Below are positions 1-10,346 of a DNA stretch of 64,000 nt, one piece after another. The position numbers were made by a program, and so were the translations under genes. The stretch spans positions 620,001-684,000 of the forward strand of contig JAALGZ010000009.1 of NCBI GenBank assembly GCA_015227615.1, given 5' to 3'. Each line of letters starts with the position of its first letter. Position 1 is the stretch's first letter. Source of the stretch: Labyrinthula sp. Ha. Lineage: Eukaryota; Sar; Bigyra; Labyrinthulida; Labyrinthulaceae. The notes beneath the pieces are model-generated. The model saw only the letters and a list, made by a program, of their open reading frames with translations, made no database searches and was not told the origin of the DNA.

Positions 1-3000
1 TTAACGGTAACTATCGGACCAATATTTTGAAACTCTTGTTTTCCGTTAAAACTGATAAGAAATGTCTTAACGGAATATGAATCGAGAGGAATACACTAAT
101 GAAGAACATTCGGTTAATTTCTTTTTGTCCAAGAATAATTCCATAATAGCTACTGTTAACTTCAAATAATAATTACATTCTCATTGAACTTATCCGAATT
201 CTTATTGTCAATATAATTATTAGATGTGATACTAATGCAAAAAAACATATCTAGCAACTCTTTTCTTACTCATTGAAATTCAGACACCTCAAGGTGCTTT
301 ATTGTTTCCAGGTCAACCTGCATTTCAGATTAAAGAAATCAAGCTTACATAACCCCTTTCTCAGTGAATTTTAAAGGTTATTAAATACTAGAAACAACTA
401 TTAAAACTTGTTTAAATGTTTTTCACTTCACATAATACTATTGGGCCTCGTAATAATATTGTTAGGTCTAGGATTAAAAAACTGATTTTTTTTTTCATTT
501 CCATATCCTTTGAGCTAGAAACTAATGAAAAAATAAGCTACAGCATTTCTTTGAACTGTAAGTTATATTTTGCCTACTCAAATTAAGTTTCATGCAAAAC
601 ATTACTATCGTGCATTTTTCTTTTTTTAGGTTGGTCTTAACAGCAACAACGATTTCACTATAGAGTAAGACTTGCATAAAATTTAAAAAACTTTCTCAAC
701 TGTTCTACTAGCAATCAAATAAGCTTTAAGCTAACACCCATTTTATTGGTATAAAACATATTTGGTTAAGACTCTATAGAGTAAAATAAGGTTAGAATAA
801 CCGAAGATGAAGCCTATAGTATTTGTTTGTTTCAGATGGAACATCCTCCGAAAATACCATATTATCGCCCAGCCAAGCTTTCAGACTAAAAAAATTTTTA
901 TAACCATGTGTTTTTCCCGGGCATTTGATAATAATCGTTATTCTAAGCCATAACAAAGGACAGTTCTATAGGTCCTTTTCATTGACTTTACTGATCTCTT
1001 CAGAAAACATACATTCAAACGTAAATTCATGGAGAAAAAAAAGTGAAGATATTTTCACTCTTCTCATGCAGTAGAAGTTTAATAAACTTGGTTGATGCCA
1101 TAAGTTTTTAATACTCCTCAACCCGAGTTAACTGTAACTGAGCTAAACTTCACCCAGTAAAGTCAAATATTCAAATCTGGACAACTGAAAATACGAAACT
1201 TTTCAGTATTGTTATATTCCGTTGATTCTTATGCTATACATGACCTCTATCTACTAATGAACAATAAATACAAACTTAGGTTTAATTATTGGGTAGTATT
1301 CAATTTCTTTTTTAAGAAAAGTCGATATTACCATCAACAACTATTTTTCTCAACCCCAATTCGTACAATACCTCAAGAAATACTCGTGTACTATTTAAAT
1401 AGACCTCATCAGTCGAAAGAGAGGGTGAACTAAGGTATTAAGACAATTTTGTTTGAGGAATAAAGTATTCTGTGTAGAAAATCTAACAATGTACTCTCTT
1501 TCGAGAACATCAGATGCTCTAAAAAAGGAAGCTATATATTGAAAATCATCCCGGAACGGGTTGTATCAAGTGACAAGCTCTCTAAAAATAATTTATAATT
1601 ACTGGTATAGATACTCCCCTTTTTCATAAGTTTTGTTTGAGAAAACTCCAAAAACTTCCCTATAAACAGCAGTAAAAAATGTTTAGCTCTAGTTCAGTTG
1701 ATCTCAAACTCAACTATAAAATAGTCAGGACTGGTTTTTAGTGGGTGAAACACCACAAATCTAAGCTCTATGGTAAAATCAAATTAGTTTTGAGTAAGTT
1801 AAGGAACAAAAATATATATTTGTTGAAGTTTTTATTATTCTTAACTTTACAGCTATCTGTCATGATTCTGCAAGTTCTTATATAAGAAATTTATGTTTTT
1901 TCTTGATTCATTCCGTATAATGTTCAAACACTAACAAAAACCAACACAAAGGTGGTTCGTATCAATTCAAGCTAATATTAATTTTCTCTAAAAACTCATG
2001 CTATGTGCCTTTTCTTACATATTGAAGTGAAGAAAGTGCGAGACTTATATTCGTAGGCAATAGTGGCCCATATGGCCTAGAAATAACTGTTCAAGTATTT
2101 CTAAGTACAGTCTCCATTCGCACAATAAACATTTTCCAAGTTTATGATTGGACATGATTGATTTTATTTGTTTCAAGTAGGAAGAAAAATCTTACAGTTT
2201 AGGGTTTTCCAAAGTAATAGAAGGTACCTGTAGTTATCGTGTTTATCGGATTTCTCGTTATTTTGCGCTAGCTTCGTTAAAGGATAAATCCAAGGTTTTG
2301 CTTGACGGTAGTATAGGTAAACCATTTTAACGTAAACGAAACGAAACTAACCGCCGGACACGATCGGAAAACAAGCCCTAACAAGTAACAACAATATAAG
2401 TTGCGAGGCTGATAAAGTGAAACAAGAAGAATTGGGCCTTAAACCGGCTTATCGGTGTCGCTCGTAATATGTTCAGGAATAGAAAATGATGTATTAAGAA
2501 TTAAGATGATTCGTGGACAAACTAGAACATTGCAATTATGGGGAATTCACGAAGAGAGTCAAACTCATGAGTTTTGATTTCCCCTGATGCTGAACATAGA
2601 TCATTATTTGGGAGGATTGTGAAGAATCTTTAAAAAAAATATCTTTCCCCGACTTGACTCCTCATTAGATTCGTACGAGTATTAAGTCTTACCTTAGTTG
2701 TTTCTATCATTTACAAATACTTCATGAATCCATGTGTTTTCCGGTAGACCTGCTCTACTGCCTCACTTGATCCTTCAAGTTGATTATAGTCTGCACACTT
2801 ACTGGTTCACTCGTCAACTAAATAGCAGAAGCGGATTATTTCTTTAATAATACCTCTTTCAAATGCCCAATGCCGATATATATATAAAGAGAGCTACCTA
2901 CTTCGAACACCATTAAGTGCTTAATGAACTCTCAAGGAAGTTTCTGCTAAAGATGAGTTAAAAGACTTTTTTTAATGTTTGATCTCCTACAATACTTTGA

Positions 3001-6000
3001 AAATTCTGAGTACTTTCTCCAAAAAGCCAATTTAACTCTTCTTGTTCCTGATAACATTGACTTCATATCCAAGTTACATTGGTACTTTCACATTGAATTT
3101 ATTCATTTTTTGCATTCGGGGTTAATTTTCTAGAACTCAATTAACCCAATGCTATCATGCGCTCCCCATATAAAATAAGTCAACTCTTATTAGATTCTTT
3201 TGAAAATTTTTTCCTTGCATTCACAGTGAAATTGCTCTTACAGAGCAACCATTAAGCAGAATGGTATTCCACCCATCAATTGCAATAACGGATCATGGGG
3301 GATATATTAATAAAAAACTTGAATAGAAGTTATATGATGCCCAATTAGAATTTATCTTAGAGTTACAGCAATTTTTGCTGAAGTTATATCACCAAATCCA
3401 TTAAGCAGCACTGTAGTGTATACATGATTAATATCAAAAGTGAAGCCCACTCCTTTAGCGCTATGTTATCGGTGACAAGCGGCTCCATTCACTTTTTTTT
3501 GGCTTCAAAAGGCACGTTTAATAATCTTATTATGCTGCACAAAAAGATACGAACATCGACGTTTGGCTGGGGTTTCACTTGATACGTTATTCTTGGAAGC
3601 GGAACCATACTTCAACTCCACTGATACTAGATGCCAGCAGGTGTTGATGTCCAATTTAACACCAAACTTGTCATATAGCAAATTTAGAGCGAAAAAACTT
3701 CGTCTTCAACTCTCGTGTTTTTGTTTAGTCATACAATGGTTTCCCCAAAGAAAAATCCAATTAAATATTCCCAAAAAGATATCTGGATCCATGGGTTAAA
3801 AAAACCCAGCCTCTGATTTTAAACTAATGCATCACAACTACTGACCGGAAAAGAGCTTCACCTCAGCAACCCAGGGATATTGGTTCAACTACCGTGGGTA
3901 TATTATAGCTTCTTGTAACTAGCTATTACTGCTTATTTTCTTCTGGTATTTGGTTCTGACGAAGCATTGGCAGATATAGAGCAAACAATAAAGGAAAATT
4001 GGGTTTACATTTACGAGAGTTAATTTGTTATACGTTAGTGAAAACTACGTTCTTTACAAATTTATATCCTTGAAAGGTATTGATGTGTAGTTCCAACAAG
4101 TTTTTATATTTTTTTGCTAGTCATTCGGTTTGTACTTCATTCATGGCGATGCTTTCCTGTGCATGAAATTTTTATTGACATATATAGCCAGCTTAGGTTA
4201 TGTAGTTGTATTCTAGGGGGCAGGATCAATAACAGTTTTGAAAGACAGAGAATTCGATGCTAAGCCGAGCCTTATCATTTTCGAATTGAACATACCAACC
4301 TTCTATAGAACATGGAATGGGAATGGATAATGTCTAAATGAGAAAGATTTAACCATAGACTATACAACTTGGAAACAGTAGAGGCTTCGATAACTAGATT
4401 CTCTGTGATAAAGAGCCAATGCTACTAAATATCCCATTAAAGTTGTACGAGTGAAAACTCTGAGTCGTTATATGGAGTTTTGTACCAAGGCTGGCTCTTC
4501 TGTCATGTAAATTTTACTTGTTAAAGGTTCATTAAAGTAACGAGACCCTTGCCAAGGCAAAACAACATATTTGTCACAATTATTGAGTTAGATTTATGTG
4601 CGAGGTGGCTATGTCACATACATTTATACCAATGTTCTTATGTTTAACCCATTTCTAAACTTCATTTATCTTGTCTAATTGCTAAGGGTTTAAGTTTTGA
4701 GAAAACAAATCTTCTTGAATTGTTGTACAGTTGTGAAGTTTTACTGTACAATCCTTAATTAGCATTGGAAAATATAAACCCTAAATAGATACTGTTTTCT
4801 GCTGTTTCATATCCTACAGCAACTAACACATTTCTTTACCAAAACGAGTATTCCTATAAACAAAGATCACTATACGGAATGGGTATGATTAAAACTCGGA
4901 AATAGGCGTCAATCACCGTGCTATACCTGGTTCGCTCTTCTAATTTGAAATGTAGTGACAATTTTCTGTTACCACGGGGTAACTTGGGTAATATCTTTAG
5001 TCCAAGCTATTTCGATTATACAGCTTTAGGTATGAAAAAAGAATCGGTATAATTACCACTATCTTACTTCCACCTAAAATATTTCATAGAAAACAAGCTT
5101 CCGTGGGCTCATATTTCACAGGATATGTTGCGCTTACAGGTAATAACATCTCCCAAGCTCCGCTAGAAGCCTTTATGCAACTTATTCTTAAGATTGATGA
5201 TTTGTTATGATTAATTCAAATGTCTAAACATTCTACTTCAGGAACATAAGTATTAAGGATGAAATGGTTGCTTAAGCTTCAAGAAACTAAGAGTCTAATT
5301 GTTCTATTCTTCTGCATGCTAAATATATACTTGCGGTTTGTAACATCAAGCCGAAAGTTCGTGACATACAACATCATCTCTGGGTACTCTTTGTTAAGAG
5401 AACCTCATTTCACTTAATGCCTCAAAGTTATGCTTAATCATTTTTAATCTTTCCCTGTGTTGGTAGGCCTCTTTTTGTTCAAATCTCCCGAAGTATGAGA
5501 GCCTGTAAAAATTTAAATTACGAACGGAGTCTCGTAGTAAACTAGTGGTTATTTTTATTTGTTATTGTCTCGTAAAAATATTAATAACAAAATTTTAAAT
5601 CTTTTCTTAAGAATTCAATATTCATGTTGTGTTTACTAACAATATACTTAGCCATATGACTATGAAATACTGCCCTCATTCTCATTAGTTCCTAAGCATT
5701 ATTTAAGTGTTTGCAATGTTCTGTTCTTAGATAAGTCTTTTTGCTCAATTTATTTGATAATTTTGTCTCATTTTTGGAACTTTTGCAAAGTAATGCATGG
5801 TATAAACATCACACTGCATGATTTTTAAAAGCTCATTTCTTCTGTTTAAATAGGAAGATGTTATGTTCATAATGTCCTCTTAATTTTAGTTAGCAGCGTT
5901 GTTGGTAAGCTTTTCATATGAAAAAGGCTTTTAACTGATTAGAGTCCAAGTCTTAATGCAAATACTATTACAATATTTGTCACAATCAAAGCGTTATATC

Positions 6001-7574
6001 AGTGTGGTTTCTGTTTGCTTGGGAAAAGTGTATCTGATTGTCTATATCATAAAGTGCTAAAACATGTCAATCTGTTTTTAACTAAAGATAGTTTTTAATT
6101 TAAACAAAGGTAGACACTTGTGTTTTATCTACAACGTCATTTTCACTATCCCGCACATTATTCCCAAAGATTAAACCATATAACTATTGTTAATAAGAAA
6201 TATATATTTGATAGCGCCTAATAGATAAACAGCCAGCACAAAAGTCGTAGAATCCTTTAATGGTGCTGCATACTTTAAACCATTGAAACGAAAGGCACTG
6301 GCTGTCAAGTTTCTAGTAACAGCTCTATCTTTATACTAACAAAATTCAACTGCATGAAAGATACCTCGATCCATGAGATAATTGGCCTCTAGATTTTCAC
6401 AAAGATTCATCATATGTTTTCAATGAAGATTAGTAACTTTAGTTAGTGAATATAATTACTTGGGAATAGTAGTTTCCTTCTAGGGTTTTCTTCAGGAGAA
6501 TTGAATATAAATTTCTGCTAATAGTCTTGGCCAAGAATGAAATAATATATGAACTGCTCTAAAGAATCATGAAGCTCGAGCTTTCTTATTTTTTATTGTG
6601 ATGCAACGCTGTATAATCTCAAGAATATCAAAATAACAAAAATGCGTGTACGAAAAAATAGGTGGTCAACCCCATAATAGTTACGAACTGTAATATAATA
6701 TCTGCCAACTTTCGAGTAATATACATAACTGAACTATAACAACTTAATCCTATTTAGAAGAAAACCTCTTGTAAAAATTAAAATTCTCATCACTGAATTT
6801 CTAATATCTATTTAAACATATTTTCGATTGTTGCAACGTCCTAAGAAGAGATAGACCAAGTTGTCAAAGTGGTAGTACTCACAGTCAAGCATAAATAGTT
6901 AACTCTACTGATTTTAAAATAAGATCCAAGAAATTGAATAAGAAAAATTGCAGGAAGTGTGTCTTGTGCGCATTTTTTCTAATTGTGTTTTCCTTTTTTC
7001 CAAATTGATGGGAAAAGACATAACTTTTTCATATTGGTGCGAAGTAATTATATTTTTTTTGATCGAGAGCCGTGTTCTGCTTCATTACATATTTGCACCT
7101 ACTAACTAAATATAAAACATGAATTTTCATCCCAGCTTGCTCAACTCACAGTAGATCTTAACGAATAAGCTGAAATACTGTAAACAAAACGCCTAATTAG
7201 AGGCGGGTAAATCTCACGCTAATGAGTCTTGTCAAATGGATTGAATATGCGGAGCAACATTTTTGCGCTAAATGCTTCTAGTGAATGATATCATCTGTTA
7301 TCAGCTCTGCACCATGAGGAATATACCGAAGTATGTAAAAAGATTAAACATGGTCTAAATCTGAATTCACAGTTACTGCTTATAATATTTTAGAGGATAA
7401 ACAGTTCAAGCCTACTAGCTTAATCTAGTAAACTTTTTTTTCTTGTTTTTGAGAAGAGTTTATTATGGTAGTATTAAGGTCACAATATATATTGTATCCA
7501 TTATACTTGGAAATAAAGGAGTTAATTTCTTGTTTACGGCATTATATACATTAAGTTTCCTTGAATTAATAGGA
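1..7574. other. Gene-poor AT-rich stretch
   Basis: No open frame here resembles a known protein, and the longest ones (under 80 codons) look random. I see no RNA gene and no tandem repeat. The only local anomaly is a patch rich in CG dinucleotides at about 2245-2475, described in the findings. A short integrase-like string near 3290 was considered and rejected. Confidence 0.6.
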
Positions 7575-7646
7575 TCCTCGGTAGTATAGTGGTTAGTATA
7601 TCCGCCTGTCACGCGGATGACCCGGGTTCAATTCCCGGCCGAGGAA
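7575..7646 (+). tRNA. tRNA-Asp (anticodon GTC)
   Basis: A complete 72-nt cloverleaf can be folded. The acceptor TCCTCGG (7575-7581) pairs perfectly with CCGAGGA (7639-7645), followed by discriminator A. The anticodon stem TCCGC/GCGGA encloses loop CTGTCAC with anticodon GTC at 7608-7610. The T-arm has a perfect CCGGG/CCCGG stem, and its GGTTCAATTCC is a good internal B box. The A-box region (GTATAGTGGTTAGTAT) is typical of eukaryotic tRNA-Asp. There is no intron and no encoded CCA. A Pol III-type T4 stretch follows at 7648-7651. The RBM34-like start codon lies only 14 bp downstream on the same strand. Confidence 0.97.
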
Positions 7647-7647
7647 A

Positions 7648-7651
7648 TTTT
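7648..7651 (+). terminator. Short Pol III terminator after tRNA-Asp
   Basis: A run of four T lies one base after the tRNA 3' end, as expected for RNA polymerase III termination. It is the minimum length, so leaky termination into the RBM34-like gene, whose ATG is at 7661, is possible. Confidence 0.55.
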
Positions 7652-7660
7652 GTTGCTTGA

Positions 7661-8599
7661 ATGGAATACAAGGCAGGTGACTTAGCAAGACTTTTAAGTG
7701 GCGAAAGCGAACCACTAACATCACAAGAAGGTGATGGATCTAAAATTACTTATGATTCCAACTCCATAAACTCTCCTTCATCCACTGCTTCTGTTGCGGA
7801 CTCTGATTTGGAAGAGTATACCTCCAAGTTTCCTGCTAAACGTAAGTTTGAGCCAACCACAGAAAAAGAAAGACAAGAAGAACGACAGAAAAAAAAGAAA
7901 GAAGAACAAAAAAGGACAGTTTTTGTTGGGAATTTTCCTCTGAAGAAGATTAAGAAAGTTTCAACAATCCTAAAGTCACTTGCTTTAAAGGTTCTTTCTT
8001 TCAACGAATCCAAAGCAGAGGAAGAATCTATTTCCGCTGTCTACAGTCGTTCTATACCTATAAAATCAGTTAAATGTCTTAGCGGAAGTTCATATAAAGA
8101 AGTTATTAAAAATACAATAAAAAGCAAAAATTTTGACACCTCAAATCCAAAAAACTATTGTAACGCCTATATTGTGTTTAAGACAAAAGAACTTTCAGAG
8201 AAATTTCTAAAAAAAGTAAATAGTTTAAGTGGAGAAAATGCTCCAAGTATTTATATTGAAGAATTTAAATTGAGATTTGATTCTGCAAATAAGAGCAAAG
8301 AAGAAAGAGAGTTTGACAGAAAAAGGACTATTTTTGTGGGCAATTTACCTTTTAAGATTTCAGAACAAGAAGTTTTTGAGTTTTTTAACAATAAATTAAA
8401 AAAAAATATTAGCAAAAAAGAAAAAGAAAGAGACTTTGTTAAAGCTGTAAGAATAATAAGAGACAAAAAAACAAACCTTGGAAAAGGTTTTTGTTACGTT
8501 CTTCTAGGTGAAAGAAGATTTGTTCGTGTAGCTCTAAAGTTTAATGGAACAAATTTAAAGAAAAGAAAATTAAGAGTATCAAAAATAGAAAAAAAATAA
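7661..8599 (+). CDS. RBM34/Nop12-like protein with two RRMs
   Basis: This 312-residue protein has two RNA-recognition motifs. RRM1 (about residues 85-208) opens with RTVFVGNFPLKK and includes NAYIVFKT. RRM2 (about 222-307) has RNP2 TIFVGNLPF and an RNP1-like KGFCYVLL. The order, the basic charged N-terminus (residues 58-84) and the lysine-rich end match RBM34/yeast Nop12, nucleolar proteins linked to 60S ribosome assembly; that role is inferred from the family. RNP1 is weakened in both domains. The start is firm: the ATG directly follows an in-frame TGA (7658-7660), and the protein contains no other methionine. There is no intron. The stop codon lies inside an AATAAA (8595-8600), a possible polyadenylation signal. 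It is convergent with the next gene, with a 10-bp gap. Confidence 0.88.
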   Translation: MEYKAGDLARLLSGESEPLTSQEGDGSKITYDSNSINSPSSTASVADSDLEEYTSKFPAKRKFEPTTEKERQEERQKKKKEEQKRTVFVGNFPLKKIKKVSTILKSLALKVLSFNESKAEEESISAVYSRSIPIKSVKCLSGSSYKEVIKNTIKSKNFDTSNPKNYCNAYIVFKTKELSEKFLKKVNSLSGENAPSIYIEEFKLRFDSANKSKEEREFDRKRTIFVGNLPFKISEQEVFEFFNNKLKKNISKKEKERDFVKAVRIIRDKKTNLGKGFCYVLLGERRFVRVALKFNGTNLKKRKLRVSKIEKK

Positions 8600-8609
8600 A
8601 GTAACTATC

Positions 8610-10346
8610 TTAATTATTTAGACTCTCGACAAAACTTTTCTTTTTGTATTTAACAAAAGCAATTTGAGCAATCCAGAAGAAGACAACTGAAACAGAAACT
8701 ACGATAAAGCCCTCACGTAAAGATCCTTCAAAAACTAAACACTTCTGATTTTCTCCAACATTACATTCTTCATCAATAGAAGTACCAATTGCAGAAGCAA
8801 TTAATTTCTTATATTGGGCAACTAGTACTAATCCACTGCATAAAAACACATCTAAACTAGCTGCGTTTGAATACATCCCAATAAACTTCATTTGTTCTAA
8901 CTTTACATTTTGTGTCATGGAAAAATATACATATGCAAAAAGGCATGTATATGTTGTAAAGAAACCAAAAAATATATAAGATATAACCAGAAAATAAGCA
9001 CCTGCATAAGAACCATGGTCCTCATGTAAAAAACACTTTGAAAGTAATTCAGTAGCAACTGTAAAAGGAGTGTATTCAATTACATTATCTCCTGGATTAT
9101 CTGCAATTATTCCAGTAATTCTATATTCGATAATTACAGTAAACATAGAACCAAATAAAACTACTAATGAAAAAAAAGAAGAAACTAATAATATTTTTTT
9201 TGAATTTCTTGTTAAAAAGCTTTTATTCAATTGTTCAAGTTGAATAGTTTTTTCTTCCTTTGTTTTTTGTAAAATAGTTTTATCTAACTCAATTTTAATC
9301 CACTCTGCTTGTAAAAGTTCCCATCCTAAAGCAATTACAAATGCATAAATTCCTGGCCTTGATTCAGTTAATAAAACTAAAGGAATAAAACTATCTGATG
9401 AAATTGATTTATTCATATATACTCCAATTATAACAAAAATGACAGCGAATACGTCAACTAAAGACCATTTTCCATATATAATAATTGGACGAAGAACCCA
9501 ATTAACTTTTTTTCTTTCAATTCCATGTTCTGTTTTTTCAATCTTCTTAAACCAAACATAAACCATCATCACATTTTTTAAATATGGCCAAATTCCTGAG
9601 GCAGCAACAATAAATACTGCGAGTGCTTTTACATCTCCATGCCATGCTTCATCAACTGAATTTACAAAAGTTAAATTAAATACAGGCCAAAGATCAACAC
9701 TATCTCTTGGAATACACTCACCAAAAAATTCATTCTCTTGAAGAAATCTCAAAGTAATCTCACTTTCACTTCTATCCATATCTAACCCAGTACATTCTTC
9801 AAAAGCAGGTAAACAAAATTCACTACTGCAATCAACACAGGCTTGAGAATCTTGTCCTCCAAGGCAAGGACTTGCACAATTTGCTAATGAACAGGATGCT
9901 ATACTACCAAAACAACTTGCACACTCTGAACTTAATCCATCTTCAGTTTCAAACAGCTCCGCTACGCAAGAACCAGCACCTAAGCAACTTAATCCACGTT
10001 CAGCTAATCTATCGGCATAGCTGTTATCAACTAATCCGTCATCTGCTAAAAGAACATCGAGATCACTTTGGTTTAAACAGAGATCAACATCTTCAACTGG
10101 AGCAAGATCATCACCGCATTCTGCGAAAATTGAACTAGGACAGATAGATGAGAAAATAACTGCACTAACACCAAGATGACTGAAAACCATTAGTCCGGCG
10201 TTTAGTAGAAGGGAGAGCATTACTAAGTATGTTGTAGTTTTTGATTTTTCCATGTATAAGGAAGTTAAGTTGGCACCATTTTCTTCTTGAACTTGGTCTG
10301 ATACATCTTCTTTGACGATAACTGGAGCTGGAGCTTTGTTTTCCAT
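8610..10346 (-). CDS. Cys-rich PqiA-like multipass membrane protein
   Basis: A 578-residue membrane protein, uninterrupted by introns. A hydrophobic segment at about 38-68 probably acts as signal anchor. A cysteine-rich domain follows (about 15 Cys between 69 and 211, spaced as CxxC and CxxxC pairs), probably lumenal or extracellular and disulfide-bonded. Then come about six membrane segments (roughly 240-266, 295-312, 385-408, 448-475, 497-513, 545-566). The motif GKWSLVDVF (292-300), with an echo AASLDVF (495-501), resembles the WSxVDVF signature of PqiA-domain (paraquat-inducible protein A) proteins, which also occur in algae and stramenopiles. Bacterial PqiA works in envelope lipid transport; the role here is unknown. 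The 3' end nearly touches the RBM34-like gene, so the 3' UTRs should overlap in antisense. The family call is moderately sure, the gene itself very sure. Confidence 0.75.
   Translation of the reverse strand: MENKAPAPVIVKEDVSDQVQEENGANLTSLYMEKSKTTTYLVMLSLLLNAGLMVFSHLGVSAVIFSSICPSSIFAECGDDLAPVEDVDLCLNQSDLDVLLADDGLVDNSYADRLAERGLSCLGAGSCVAELFETEDGLSSECASCFGSIASCSLANCASPCLGGQDSQACVDCSSEFCLPAFEECTGLDMDRSESEITLRFLQENEFFGECIPRDSVDLWPVFNLTFVNSVDEAWHGDVKALAVFIVAASGIWPYLKNVMMVYVWFKKIEKTEHGIERKKVNWVLRPIIIYGKWSLVDVFAVIFVIIGVYMNKSISSDSFIPLVLLTESRPGIYAFVIALGWELLQAEWIKIELDKTILQKTKEEKTIQLEQLNKSFLTRNSKKILLVSSFFSLVVLFGSMFTVIIEYRITGIIADNPGDNVIEYTPFTVATELLSKCFLHEDHGSYAGAYFLVISYIFFGFFTTYTCLFAYVYFSMTQNVKLEQMKFIGMYSNAASLDVFLCSGLVLVAQYKKLIASAIGTSIDEECNVGENQKCLVFEGSLREGFIVVSVSVVFFWIAQIAFVKYKKKSFVESLNN

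Noticed and set aside
3280-3330. Integrase-like string (TDHGGYINKKLE) suggesting a copia-type fossil
   Set aside because: A single short match with no other integrase or polymerase parts recognisable in the surrounding 2 kb; six frames over 64 kb can yield this by chance.
7750-8466. Minus-strand open frames opposite the RBM34-like gene
   Set aside because: They are antisense shadows of an A-rich, low-stop coding strand; the plus strand encodes clear RRMs.
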